In this document: positions 1-10,640 of the stretch, piece by piece
Layout of the letters: every line of letters starts with the position of its first letter
How positions within the stretch are numbered: position 1 is the first letter of the stretch
Assembly (NCBI GenBank): GCA_032871835.1
Contig: CM065296.1
Location: 13,222,001 to 13,286,000, forward strand
DNA length: 64,000 bases
Source of the DNA: Dipteronia dyeriana
Taxonomy: Eukaryota > Streptophyta > Magnoliopsida > Sapindales > Sapindaceae
Direction of reading: 5' to 3'
The notes under the pieces: generated by a model
Seen by the model: only the letters and a program-made list of their open reading frames with translations
Database searches by the model: none
What the model was told of the DNA's origin: nothing
Translations under genes and position numbers: made by a program

Positions 1-2
1 TT

Positions 3-640
3 ATGGTTGGTTCATATTTCTGGCTTTTTCCATCTTCCGAAGGTGTCTCCCTTGGGTCCAGGTTGAACCGTGTAGGAGTTTCCGCTCCTACTTTCATATC
101 ATCTATCTTCTGGTCTTCATACTTCTCAAGGCTGTACACTTGCTTTATCCCTAATTCTGTTTTCTCCCAGTACACAGCCAGATTCGCCTTTCTTGCCCAC
201 TCATGTGAGTTTTTCTTGACTCTCACCCCCGCTTTTGTAGGGAACTTCACCATTAGTGCGTAGGTGGCAGTCACGGTTTTTATCTTGTTCAAGAAAGGCC
301 TGCCTAGTAAGGCATTGTATGGCCAATTCTCTACACTAACTACCATAAAATCTAGTAATAAAGTCTTGGTACAGGGAAAGCTTTCGATCTCTACGTGTAA
401 CTTCACCGTTCCTAGCGACCTTACCTCTGCTCCTCTAAAGCCTCTAACTGGGACTTTAAGTGGCTGGAGGTCTCTTCTTTATAGCCGGAGTTGATCAAAC
501 ACTTCCACACTTAGAATATCTATCGAGCTTTCATTGTCGGTCAATACCTTCTCACTTCCCTATGGACTACACGAACTGACACCACAATCACATCGTTCAG
601 CCTTACTTCCAATGCATGTGCGTCTGCTTCGGTGAAAATT
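3..640 (-). pseudogene. Broken aspartic protease region of element G
   Basis: The minus-strand translation contains a degenerate protease active-site stretch (DNESSIDILSVEVFDQL) and the downstream conserved blocks RGAEVRSLGTVKL, LLLDFMVV and YNALLGRPFLNK, which align with B at 19200-19592. The active-site triad reads Asp-Asn-Glu instead of Asp-Thr/Ser-Gly. An in-frame stop follows the active-site segment. The enzyme would process the Gag-Pol polyprotein. It is contiguous with the gag remnant on its upstream side and is cut by the window edge. Confidence 0.7.
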
Positions 641-889
641 ATGGGTCCTAGCCTTGTTTGGATTTCTTTTGATCGGGCCCTAACAGATTCATCTCCAAGT
701 TTCTCTGGCTATCTAAGGCTTCTCTAACTTCCGACATCCTCTCCTGACTACTACTCCCAGTGTATAGCCAACCAAAGATGGTATTGATTGCCCCATTAGC
801 TGGATCTCTCATGGAACTCCTTTGACTTCTATCTCGCTCATTTATTATGGTATTCTTGCACCGGCCATCCCCACTCAAGAGGATCATGT

Positions 890-2467
890 CTTTGAGGTGT
901 CCTTCTCTGATTAGCTTTTTTATGTAGTCTCTCGGCTGATAATACTTGGTTGTTTCATGGGTTTCAGATTCTTATCTTCTATCACATTCAAGATTTCTTC
1001 TTGCCCTCTGGCTAGCGGAGTGTAATTAGTGTATTGCCTCTTGAATTGCCTACAACCTTTTTCATCGTCCTTTCATCCATCCTTACCTTTTCCTCCATTG
1101 TCTTTCTGCTCCCCTTTACCTCTATTCTTTGGGTTACCATCCTTGTCCCTTTAGCTACTTTTAGGCCAACCCTCGTGTATAAGTTCTCCACCATGGGCTA
1201 GTTGTTCCACCTCTGCCATGGCGTATCCACCGACATGATCTACCATGCTCGAGTATGTGGCCGGCTCCTTTTGCCTTAGGCTTAGGGTTAGATGTCTGTG
1301 CTGTAAATTGTTGATGAACACAAATACTGTTGCATCATCGTTGGGATCTTGCACTTCTGACACCTCTTGCGAGAATCTAGCCAGGTAGTCTTTCAACTTC
1401 TCGTCTCTCCTTTGCTTCAGGATGGACAAATGCTATATGGATTTCCTTCGCTGGATATTTTCCATGAATTGCTAAGAGAATACTTGTACTATCTCTTCAA
1501 AATTCCTAATGGGAACATGTGATACATGTGGGTGTCATCATAATCATACTGCACAATTACGCTTTGGTATCTCCTTACATGCTCATACGGGTCAGTACTG
1601 GCCTTGAACTACTCCACATGTGACATTCTGATTTTCTCCGAAAAATGGGCTCGCCTTACAGAATCAATAAATTATCTCCCGGAGTTCCCGATCAAAGGGT
1701 TTCCCAAGCCCTATGTTCGTTCAAAGGCTTCTATCCTCCTAAAGAGAATCTCTCACTCCCCTTCTAGCTCTCTACACTCATCAAACCTTCGACAGATAGT
1801 GAGCTTATATGGATCCCTGGGGACCCGCCCGCTGATCCGGGCATCGATAGGGTCACGCCTAACCATAGGGGTTGGCTCCCTACACTTTCTAGAGACTGTT
1901 TCATTATCACCTGATTATGAGCGGGACCTTTTTCATTGGCCATCATATCTCTGAGCTTGTTCGTCGTAGGTTTCCGCTCGATTGTACCTCTCTACATCTT
2001 CCCATGAACTAGATTCCTAGTATTCCCTTGCTTTTCGATCTTCTCAGCCACCGCTTTTACCCGAACACCCCATTTTTTTCATGATGTTCCGCCTTATCTC
2101 TTCCAGGTTTTTAGGGTGCTCCTATAGTGATCGCTACTATCATGGAGAGCACCTTAGAATCCTAGCCCATGATCGGTGTGGAGAGTTGATATGGCGAACT
2201 TAAGTTAGCCGTAACCGATATGCTAATCCCATGCTTAACAACATCTTCAATGACTTTTCGTAAGGATTCCTGGATCTAATTGAACGCTTTCAGGGAGATC
2301 CTGGTTGTTGTGCCTGTGGATGCAACAACGTTAGGTCTGATGGATGGCAGGGTCTATAAGGATGGATCTTCTCCTATAGCGGTGACAACAACTGGATCAG
2401 AGTCATTGGATTCACACAAAGCATTAATGTTGTAAGGAGATAAACTTCTGTCTCTACCAGTGTCCAT
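890..2467 (-). pseudogene. Broken gag of element G
   Basis: A start codon at 2467 opens a frame whose first residues (MDTGRDRSLSP) match the gag start of B (MATSRDISLSP). The best conserved block is 1151-1429, the capsid-like retrotransposon gag segment (LKDYLARFSQEV, FINNLQHRHLTLSLRQKEP, YSSMVDHVGGYAMAE), aligning closely with B at 18270-18500. Stops and frame changes interrupt it. Before the zinc-knuckle remnant (HETTKYYQPRDYIKK, about 900-960) a stretch of roughly 75 bp present in B is missing, removing the first half of the Cys/His knuckle. Gag normally forms the particle core and packages element RNA; this copy cannot make an intact protein. Confidence 0.75.
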
Positions 2468-2535
2468 GGTATCGCCCTTAGCTAACTTCTTTCAAGATTA
2501 ATCATGTAAACCAAATACTACCCGAGGTTCACCTC

Positions 2536-2551
2536 TTTCTTCTAGAGCCAG
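2536..2551 (-). other. Primer binding site of element G
   Basis: Directly inside the LTR, after two spacer bases, the minus strand reads TGGCTCTAGAAGAAAG. The homologous site in F reads TGGCACCAGAAGAAAG and in B TGATGCTAGAAGAAG. A TGG start complements the CCA tail of a tRNA primer. The tRNA was not identified. Confidence 0.65.
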
Positions 2552-2552
2552 T

Positions 2553-3345
2553 TGTTGACGATGATTTTTGGATTAACTTCATGTCACACAATTAATACAG
2601 AATGTTAACCAACTGAAAGCCAAAGTGAAAAGAATATAAATAAGGCACAAAGTTTTTTACGTGATAAAACCCCAATGTGGGGAAACTTCCACGGTTACCA
2701 GTAGCGACAACAAGAATTCAATATGTTAAGAAAAGGTTACACACTCAATCTCCATCGCCCTCTTGCTAGTAAAATTGCGTTAACCTCTTGATAGGTATTT
2801 TTAGGGTCTATTTATAAACACATAGAACCCTAATTCCTAATGTACACGTAAAGAAAGTCCTTGTCATTTAATGAAATTCTGACTTATTAGAATTGTACTC
2901 TCTTTCTTTCCTGTTTGGAGTTGATTGTATTTCAATTGTCTTTAAATCTCTTTCCTAATCTGGACTCTGATATCTATAAGGAAGTTTGTTTCCTTATCAA
3001 AGTGTACTTCCAAAAGCCTTGTTCAAATCATACTTTTTTTTCAATGTATTCGAGTTGTGATTCCATCGAATCTGGGTGCTATCCAAGTGTTATGTGTCTG
3101 ATTGCCTATTTTACCGACCATTCTTGTTTCCCCCCGATCAGCGATTCAACCCTACTCTGGTCCCGACCATCTTGATGACTCGATCGGATTTACTATCCCG
3201 ATCATCTGTGTTATCTTAGTCGGGGGACTGGTCGAGTTTTCTCCGCCCTACTTGGGTTGACTTAATTTGATCATCTTCTAGTGACATGGCACCCCCGACC
3301 CTAGTCTTTTGCTGACGTGTCACAATCTAGAATTTGTCAATAACA
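2553..3345 (-). repeat. 5' LTR of element G
   Basis: On the minus strand it begins TGTTATTGACAAATTC and ends CATCGTCAACA, giving the canonical TG...CA ends. The end matches the LTR ends of B and F (all share AATCCAAAAATCA near the terminus). Length is about 793 bp, close to the 763-778 bp of B. The adjacent TGGCTCTAGAAGAA primer site confirms which side is internal. Confidence 0.85.
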
Positions 3346-3352
3346 GGTAGCA

Positions 3353-4015
3353 TGATATATTAACGAAGATAGTGGATAATCCTGAATATATGGCATACCA
3401 CGTCATCAGAGAAGAAAAACAGTCTCTAGTGATTGGTGAGCGGTCGGATGAATGGTCGGAGTAAAATAAGTACGGTTGGAAAAGTTAGTTAGTCAACATT
3501 TGACCAAGTCACGGTTGATGTTACTAGACAAGGCGGTTAGACTGAACCGATCGGCCAAGATAGGTTTAAACATGATCGGGTAGTAAAATCGACCGGGTAA
3601 AGAGACCTAGTCAGGATAAGAAATGGTTGGCCAAGAGATACTCAATAAAGACAGTAACATAAGTTCAACTACGAATCAAATACAAAGAAGAATGATCTTA
3701 CTCAAACAAGGAATCTAGAACCATATTACAATAAGGATATATTATTATTTCCTCCTATATATTAGAGAGTTCAGATCAAACAATAACTTTAATCTTCTAG
3801 AATATTGCACACCAATCAGGAAACAAGTCCTAAATGGACTACTCAACTAGAATCCTACGAAAATTCTAATTCAGTGCACAAGATCTCCGAAACAGGAAAG
3901 AAGACAAAGACGACTTCAACAAGTAACAAGTTCTAATTAAACACTACCATCTTTCCTTATATATATAACATGAATTAAGGTTCTATGCTCATATAAATAG
4001 ATCCATAATCTCATT
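3353..4015 (+). repeat. Left part of the LTR of element F
   Basis: This AT-rich stretch begins TGATATATTAACG and shares the LTR motif ACGTCA with the B and G LTRs about 45 bp in. It runs up to TCATT at 4011-4015, where element B starts. The same LTR resumes after B at 42898, following the second TCATT, and ends CGTCTACA at 43270. The spliced LTR is about 1036 bp. A TATA-like stretch (ATATAAATAG, about 3991-4000) precedes the break. The exact left terminus is inferred from the TG and the alignment with related LTRs. Confidence 0.6.
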
Positions 4016-4770
4016 TGTTATTGGCGTAATTTGGATGATATAACACGTCAGTAAAAGACAAGAGTCATGGGTGCCACGTCATCAAAAGTCTGCTAGATCA
4101 ACCAAAATTGACCAAAGATAATGTGAATGATCAGATAAGAAGACCCGATAGGGATTGTCAAGATGGTCGGAGGAAAGGTTGTGATTGGGTAAAACTACTG
4201 ATCAGGGAAAGTAAATTTGGTCGGGTTTGACAGGTGGTCGGCTGCAAAACACGTGGACAACACTCAAATTTATTAAAGTTACGACTCAAATACGCATAGA
4301 AGGAATTCGACTTGAAAAAGATATCTTGAAGTATATCATGATAAAGAAACAAGCTTCCTAATAGATGCCAAAGTGTAAATTGGGCAAGAGATATAATACA
4401 ATTAAGATACAATCAGTGCAAAATAAGGAAAAGAATAATACGATTCCAACAAAATAAAATTTGGTTCCATTACGAGAATTTACTTTACTTGTACACTAAG
4501 ATTTAGGGTTTTATGCAAATATAAATATGCCCTAATAACACCCTTAGATGGGTGAACACCAATTAAGCTTACAAGAGTGCAAGAGAGATTGTGTGTATAA
4601 CTATTCTAAATTTAGTGAATTCTTCTCGCTGTTGCCGGTAACCATGGAAGTTTCCCCACCTTAGGGTTTTACCACGTAAAATCTTGTCCTTAGTTAGCTT
4701 TTTGTTTATTTCGATTCATTGATTGATTGTTTATTCACACTCACTTGTTCGACGAGTGATCAATTAAACC
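4016..4770 (+). repeat. 5' LTR of element B, part 1 (broken by A)
   Basis: It begins TGTTATTGGCGTAATTTGG, matching the 3' LTR start at 42130. A TATA-like box AATATAAATA lies near 4518-4527. It is interrupted after AAACC (4766-4770) by element A and resumes at 17128. Together with part 2 it measures about 778 bp. Confidence 0.9.
4766..4770 (+). repeat. Target-site duplication of element A, left copy
   Basis: AAACC here is repeated at 17123-17127, exactly flanking element A. In the uninterrupted B 3' LTR the same place (around 42866-42870) has a single AAACC, which proves the duplication arose with the insertion. Confidence 0.93.
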
Positions 4771-6008
4771 TGGTAATAGTAAAATTTGGCTAGGTGTCAA
4801 AGAGAAATTTTCCACTCTCCTAGCTCGAATGAGAACCAGAAATCGCTATTCATAGGACCTCGAGCAAGCCTAGAGCTACCTCGCAGAATCGAGGAAGGAT
4901 CATCGGGCATCAAAGCTATCAGGAGTGAAGCTAGGCAAGTCCAGGTCAAGCCCACACAATAACACTATAGTCCGGGCTTCTCGAGGCCACCTACCAAGGA
5001 ACCTCGGTTCTTGGGGCCGGGCTCCAAAACCACCCCAAAGGATGCAAGGGTGGATCACCGAGCTCATGAAGCACTCGAAGTGAAGCTCAACAAGCAAAGC
5101 AAGCTCTTTCCAGGTTAAGGCTCTCAGAGGTCAACTTAAACTCGTAGCCTAAACTTGAAGCCCACCAACTTCTCCAGGAACCCGCTGCCCCCTCTATAAT
5201 ACGAGGAGAAAAAAAGCCTCTAAGTGGATCAGATCCATATGACCTCCCATAAATGTCTACAGGAACGCCTCAAGCTCCAAAGGGCAGAGGAAAGTCCATC
5301 CCAAGCTTCTGAGAACAGAACTAAAGCATGGATCTACCTCGCTCTTGGAGACAACGAGCAGCTAACTCGGTGACCTCAATGAAGAATCATGCCTTGAGTA
5401 AACACATGATCATATTTACGTAATAACCAATATTAATTCTGCATACGTGTAAGACAAGAGTTTGTTTCCAAAGAGGAAACAAACTTATCTCCACCAAATC
5501 CGTTAATTACTCGAAGTCAACGACTTTCAAATAAAAGATCCTGCCCGATAAGGAGGGAGTAGGCTCAGAGAATCAAGGCGAGAGATACATCCGTTCGAAG
5601 TGATTTGACCATATATAAATATGCCTAAACATCCCGCCGGGGAAAGACAACAAAACAAAGATAAAAAAACAAAAAAAAAAACAAAAAGAAGAAAAAAAGA
5701 TAAGAAACAAAGAATTATGTCGGGCCTAAATTCTGTGATCAGAACACGGCCGTCATGGTATCCACTATTCGACAAGCACGGAGTTACCACATTCCTATGT
5801 ACTAGAGAGATTGTGAGGGTATATGAGAGATTCTTGTGTATCACAAGTGTTCTATAATAAAGCTCTCATTTGCTATGGTCATTTAAACATTCGTTTCAAT
5901 CTAAGCAGTTCAGGTATCAAAGGTACCAACCTCGGCCACCACCTCCGTGGTAGTGGTCTCGAGGGTGTTAGTTAAAATTTCTCATCTTGAGCAAATTTCC
6001 CGTTAACA
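4771..6008 (+). repeat. 5' LTR of element A
   Basis: It starts TGGTAATAGTAAAATTTGG (the family start is TGTTAATAG) and ends CCCGTTAACA. It aligns along its length with 15886-17122. Short, lysine-rich open frames inside it (around 5620-5857) lie in both LTRs and are not genes. Confidence 0.92.
5612..5620 (+). promoter_or_regulatory. TATA box in the 5' LTR of A
   Basis: TATATAAAT is preserved at the same place in the 3' LTR (16729-16737) and, reversed, in the D LTR (53364-53373). An AATAAA at 5856-5861 about 240 bp downstream (3' copy at 16970-16975) is the likely polyadenylation signal, so the R region would lie between them. Confidence 0.7.
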
Positions 6009-6012
6009 CTTT

Positions 6013-6030
6013 CTGGAGCCGTCTGTGGGA
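6013..6030 (+). other. Primer binding site of element A
   Basis: Four bases after the LTR end, the sequence reads TGGAGCCGTCTGTGGGAA. Element E has CTGTCACCGTCTGTGGGAA and C has TGGAACCATCTATGGGAA at the same position, so this is the family I primer site. TGG complements a tRNA CCA end; the tRNA was not identified. Confidence 0.7.
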
Positions 6031-6081
6031 ACTCCCACACCACCATCTTCATATTCACAAGTTTGTTGTTTTACAGGAGTC

Positions 6082-7850
6082 ATGAGGTTTCGCTCCTCCC
6101 AGAGACTGCCAGGCTCGACGGGGTAACCTTCAGCTGCATAGACACGAAAGTCTGGGCTCCACAGCCAGGTCCTAGACCAGCCAGCCACTGTGTGGGATTT
6201 GGATCCCAATATGGGAAGCCAGGTCAAGCTTGACCAACAAGCAATGGCCTTCATGGAAAACGTCCACCTTTGACTACTCGTTGAGGGAATTACTATCCAA
6301 CAAACAAACATCTACAATCGATGGGGAATCAAACAGGCCCAGGACTAGGCAACCCGTCTTTGATCGCCTGAGTTCTACCCCTCCGGAGCTAACTCGTAAT
6401 AGAACGGGACTCCCGCCTTCGATCCAGGATAGGTTAGGGCCCATGCCCCCCGTTCCTGAAGTGTTGCCACATTACCAACCCATGCAAGTCAAATCCGAGG
6501 TGGATGTCCCTTCCCGAGAGCGACGAGAGTTTCTTCCCCCAACGACTTCAAGGAGAGAAACCCGAGCTTGGGAGGAGGAGAGTCAGCAAAGCCCCCAGTC
6601 AGACCCTCTTCGAAGAAGGAATCAGATAGAGGTCGCCAGCTCGTCAAAGGGGTCTAATAGTAAGGAGACTGAGATCAACTCAAGACAACCCGAAAGCAAG
6701 CATCTGAGAGACCAGTTGACAGAGCTTCGAAAAGAGGTCCAGCAGATATAGAAGGGGAAGTACAAGGAGGATAAGAAAGATCCTCTAAGTGAAATGAATG
6801 CTTCCTTCACTAGAAGGATCCGGGAAGCGGAGCTCTCGCCAAAGTTTAAAATGCTGACTGACAGGTTCTCTAGGACCGAGGATCCCTTGAGCCACTTGGA
6901 GATCTTCGTTCAATAGATGGAGGTCCAGAACACGACTAGGGCTGCTATGTGTCGAATGTTCCCAACCACACTGATGGATTACGCTAAGACCTGGTTTAGA
7001 AAGTTACTGGCTGGCAGTGTGGATTCCTTCACAATGTTGTCAACCGATTTCTGCTCACAATTCCAGGGAGTTAAGCCCCGATTGAAAGACCCAATCCATC
7101 TACAGTACGTTATCCAAGAGAGAGGGGAAACCCTCCAGGCTTATGCCGAGCGTTTCCATAAGGAATTCATCCAGATGAGGGTCTTTATCGAGAAAGAAAC
7201 CCTCACCAACTTCAAAATGAACTTGTGGCAGGCAAGTTTTTCCTGGCTTTTGCCAAGAGACCACTAGAGACCTACCAAGAAGCCTATGATCGGGCTCTGG
7301 AGCAAATTGAAGTCGATGAACAACTTAAGGTCAAGATGGAACATGATGATATGAGAGCAGTAAAGCGAAGGAAGAAGGAAGCTCCCAAACCCGAGCAAGT
7401 TCAGAAAAGCCAAAATAAACCCCCCCAATAAATCGACGTATCACTTCCCCATTTCTCAACCTAGATCGAAAAGATATCCAGCAAAACGAACTCCTCCGCG
7501 AGCTTCACATCCTCCCAAGACAGTAACCCCAATAGCTCGAGATGAGAGAGGATATAATCGTTACACCCTCTTAAACGCATCCCGAGAAACAATCTATCTT
7601 GCCATTAGGGACAAGAGGTTGCTACAGAAGCCCGCACCCATGAAAGCCCATATCGATAAGAGGAATCGTTATAAGTATTGTGACTTTTACAAAGACGTGG
7701 GACATAACTCTTCAGAGTGCTATATCCTGCGAAATCTGATCGAGGCTCTGATAAGGGGAGGATGTTTGGTAGAATTCTTATAGCAAGTCACGGATAACAT
7801 TCAGATTGGACGAGAAGTACAAGCCGAGATCAGCGAACACGCTGAGAAAT
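6082..7850 (+). pseudogene. Broken gag of element A
   Basis: The family start codon is at 6082 (MRFRSSQR; C has MRLRSSHG at 33420). An early stop follows, then the reading continues in another frame from about 6200 with a charged N-terminal region, then the gag capsid domain (about 6860-7260: MLTDRFSRTEDPLSHLE, DYAKTWFRKL, YVIQERGETLQAYAERFHKEF). Stops fall at 6749 and 6914, and the frame changes near 7230-7267. A run of seven C at 7420-7426, six in D, shifts the frame again. A zinc-knuckle-like motif follows near 7676-7720 (YCDFYKDVGHNSSEC), with Tyr where the Tat knuckle usually has His. Gag would form the core particle. Confidence 0.8.
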
Positions 7851-8039
7851 GAAAAGAGGAGCAGACGGATATGATGCAACAAATCTAGATAATACATACC
7901 ATCAGCAAAGGGCCTACTAAGGCCGGGACCTCTAACAATTCTAGGAAAAACCACACAAGGAAAGTCTCTCGTATGGACGAAGGGCGGGGTATCTTCAAGG
8001 TCGACTAGAGCCCGACCAACCTCTCCCAGTTTTCATAGA

Positions 8040-8620
8040 TCATTTTCATCGAAGCGGATGTCTACAACACTGTGCAGCCTCATGATGATCCCATGGTGAT
8101 CACGGTACAGATTTCCAACTGCATGGTACACCGTGTGCTCATCGACACAGGCAGCAGTGTCGACGTCCTATTTAAAGACACCTTGAAAAAATTGGATACC
8201 CCGCTGTATAGGTTCACTGGGGACTCAATCATACCCGTGGGATCAAAAATCCTGCTAGTGATCATTGGAGCCACACCTCTCCAGCAGAATATCATGACAG
8301 ACTTCGTGGTGGTGGATACCCCATCGGCCTACAATGCAATATTAGGAAGGCCATTTTATCATCCTTGAAAGGGGTCATATCCATTTACCACAACGTCCTG
8401 AAGTTTCTAGTAGGAGACAATATGGGGGAAGTTTGGGGTGATCAACAAGCAGCTAGGAGATGCTATGCAGTGTCTGCCAACCCAACAAATCTAGCAAAAT
8501 AACTTGTCCAGGTGACAACAATCCATGATGGAGCAACCCTTATATTAAACCTAGAAGATGTAGGACCCATAAATCACCCCGATGATGACTCCGTGGTGCC
8601 AGACAATGAGGAGCAGTGAA
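8040..8620 (+). pseudogene. Aspartic protease region of element A
   Basis: The active site VLIDTGSSVDVLF is intact at about 8138-8176, followed by YNAILGRPF at about 8329-8355, typical of the plant gypsy retropepsin. Compared with C and D, about 17 codons between the active site and TPLYRFTGD are missing, in frame. The frame shifts just after YNAILGRPF, with continued similarity (LSIYHNVLKF-like, then the VSANP block) in the next frame to about 8620. The enzyme would cut the polyprotein. It is joined to gag upstream and RT downstream. Confidence 0.8.
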
Positions 8621-8643
8621 GGAAATGGGCCAGTGGCCATCCA

Positions 8644-9567
8644 GTGGATAAGCTAGAAGAGATTCCTATCTGGATGGGTGATCCCTCAAAGGTCGTCAAA
8701 GTCGAAGCCATCCTTAAGCCGAGAGTGAAAGAGGGTTTGATCAGGCTCCTCAAAAAGTTTAACGACAGCTTCGCTTGGAGTCACGACGAGATACCTGGGA
8801 TCCTGATGACTTTGGCTGCTCACCGATTGGTAGTGGATCCGACCTTCAAACCCAACAAATAAAAAAGGCATCACTTCAATGCTGAAAGAAATGTTGCGGT
8901 CTAGGAAGAAGTGGAAAAATTAACCCAAGCGGGCTTCATCAGAGAGGCACGCTACCCCGAGTGGATCGCAAATGTTGTCATGGTCACAAAGTCAAATGGG
9001 AAGTGGTGCATGTGCGTCAACTATACTGACCTCAACAAGGCATGCCCGAAAGATTGTTTTCCTCTACCAACAATTGATCAGCTAGTTGACTCCATCTCCG
9101 GAAACAAACTCCTAAGCTTCATGGATGCGTTTTCAGGGTACAATCAAATTATAATGCACCCCACTGACCAAGAAAAGACTAGTTTCATCACCGGACGGGG
9201 TCTGTGTTGCTACAAGGTGATGCTTTTCGGGCTTAAGAACGTAGAATCCATATACCAACGGTTAGTTAATCAGCAGTTCAAATGCAAAATTGGATGGACA
9301 ATGGAAGTTTACATCGATGACATGATCACCAAGTCATCAACCTCTGAAGGCCATGTAGGCGACCTTCGCCAGACCTTCATGATCTTAAGGGAGAACCAGA
9401 TGAGATTGAACCCTTCCAGATGTGCTTTTGGGGTAACTGTGGGGAAGTTTCTAGGCTTCATAGTCCACGAGAAAGGTATAGAGGCTAACCCGAAAAAGAT
9501 TAAGGCTATCCTGGATCTAGAGTCCCCCATATCGCTTAAACAGGTTCAAGTCTTGACCGGGCAGTAG
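8644..9567 (+). pseudogene. Reverse transcriptase of element A
   Basis: One frame covers the RT with only a few stops (8860, 8902 and the terminal 9565). The segment ahead of the RT core (FNDSFAWSHDEIPGI) is the usual Tat linker. RT blocks are seen in order: YPEWIANVVMV, WCMCVNYTDLNKACPKD, SFMDAFSGYNQI, VMLFGLKN, and the catalytic motif EVYIDDMITKSS at about 9305-9340, with both aspartates present. The tail [18 protein letters not shown] marks the palm/thumb end. It copies element RNA into DNA. This is the least damaged domain of A. Confidence 0.88.
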
Positions 9568-10640
9568 CAGAGCTCAACAGGTTCATTTCTCGGTCTACCG
9601 ATAAGTGTCTCCCATTCTTTAAAGCCTTTAAGTTGGGAAGAAACATGAAATGAGACCAAGAGAGTGAACAAGCTTTTCAAGTCTTGAAAAAATACCTTTC
9701 AAGCCCTCCGCTACTAGTTAAGTCAAACCCTGGAGAGGAACTGCAAATCTACTTGACCGTCTCAGAAACTGAGGTAAGTAGGGCATTAGTCAAGGAATGT
9801 AGAGATAGAATCTAGCGGTCTATCTACTACATGAATCATGCTGTTACCAAGCCTGAGAAGAACTATACCCTCTTGGAGAAGCTCGTTTATGCCTTGGTAT
9901 CCTCGGTAAGGAAGCTTCGTCCTTACTTCCAAGCTCATTCAATAGCAGTAGTGACGGACTAACCCCTCCGTCAATTCTTGCAAAGATCGGATGTTTCCGG
10001 AAGGTTGGTTTTATGGGCCCTGGAGCTCACCCAGTTTGATTTAAGGTATAAGCCCAGAACCGTAATTAAAGCCTAGGCTTTGGTAGATTTTGTAGCCGAG
10101 CTCTCAATGGCCCCAAGCCAAGTGACCTCTGCAGCAACGAAAGTAACCTCTTAGGTGATTCCAAAGTCTGACACCTGGCCAAAAAGTTACAAGTCATGGA
10201 TCCTCTACACCGATGGAGCATCCGGGCAAGCTGGGGGAGGAGCGGGTATAGTCCTAATCGACCCAGAAAGGGCTGAATGCTGCCACTGTTTCAGATTTGA
10301 ATTTAAAGCCATTAACAATGAGGCTGAGTATGAAGCCCTCTTAGCCGGAATAAAGGAGGCCGCAGAGCTCAGGGTTGATTACCAGCAGGTTAAGAGCGAC
10401 TCATCACTCATAGTCAACCAAGTCTCTGGGGATTATCAGGCAAGAGGGGATAACATGATCGCCTACATGAAGCTAGTTCAACAGCTTAAAAGCAAGTTTA
10501 AAGGATTTAAGATCGAGCAGGTACCTCGACAACAGAATCGTCGAATAGCTATAAATGGTGGCCAGACCTTACTCCAGGGGGTCCCTCTTCAACTGATCCT
10601 CCTACCTAGCACAGTGGCAGGTAAGGAGGCTTATACCCTG
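9568..10640 (+). pseudogene. Two RNase H domains of element A
   Basis: The first part (9590-10110) is the gypsy RNase H and linker, readable with stops: QVLKKYLSSPPLLVKS-like, EKNYTLLEKLVYALV, then RWALELTQFDL-like. The second (10155-10600) is a separate archaeal-like RNase H: YTDGASGQAGGGAG, NNEAEYEALLAG, KSDSSLIVNQV. Established work on the Tat lineage describes this dual arrangement. In A the final motif is damaged: after PRQQNRR about 18 bp seen in C and D are missing at about 10544, removing the last catalytic Asp (PDVL in C, ADVL in D) without changing the frame. Confidence 0.82.

Larger units (their letters stand above)
1..3345 (-). mobile_element. Element G: 5' part of a Tat-like Ty3/gypsy retrotransposon
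   Basis: Reading leftwards on the minus strand, one sees a 5' LTR (2553-3345), a primer binding site, a degenerate gag and the protease region, and then the window edge. The gag and protease segments are clearly similar to those of element B (18344-18655 and 19293-19592), and the LTR ends are alike, so G belongs to the same family (family II). RT, integrase and the 3' LTR must lie left of the window, if they survive. The right flank GGTAG (3346-3350) is the likely target-site copy; its partner is not visible. Many stops and at least one deletion show that it is a relic. Confidence 0.85.

Noticed and set aside
3353..4015. A separate transposon between G and B.
   Set aside because: It continues after B at 42898 across a TCATT duplication and ends with an LTR terminus and primer site, so it is the left part of the F LTR.
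5527..5857. Overlapping open frames on both strands in the 5' LTR of A (lysine-rich on plus, hydrophobic on minus).
   Set aside because: The same frames occur in the 3' LTR (16644-16971). They come from an A-rich stretch between the TATA box and AATAAA, with no protein similarity recognised.
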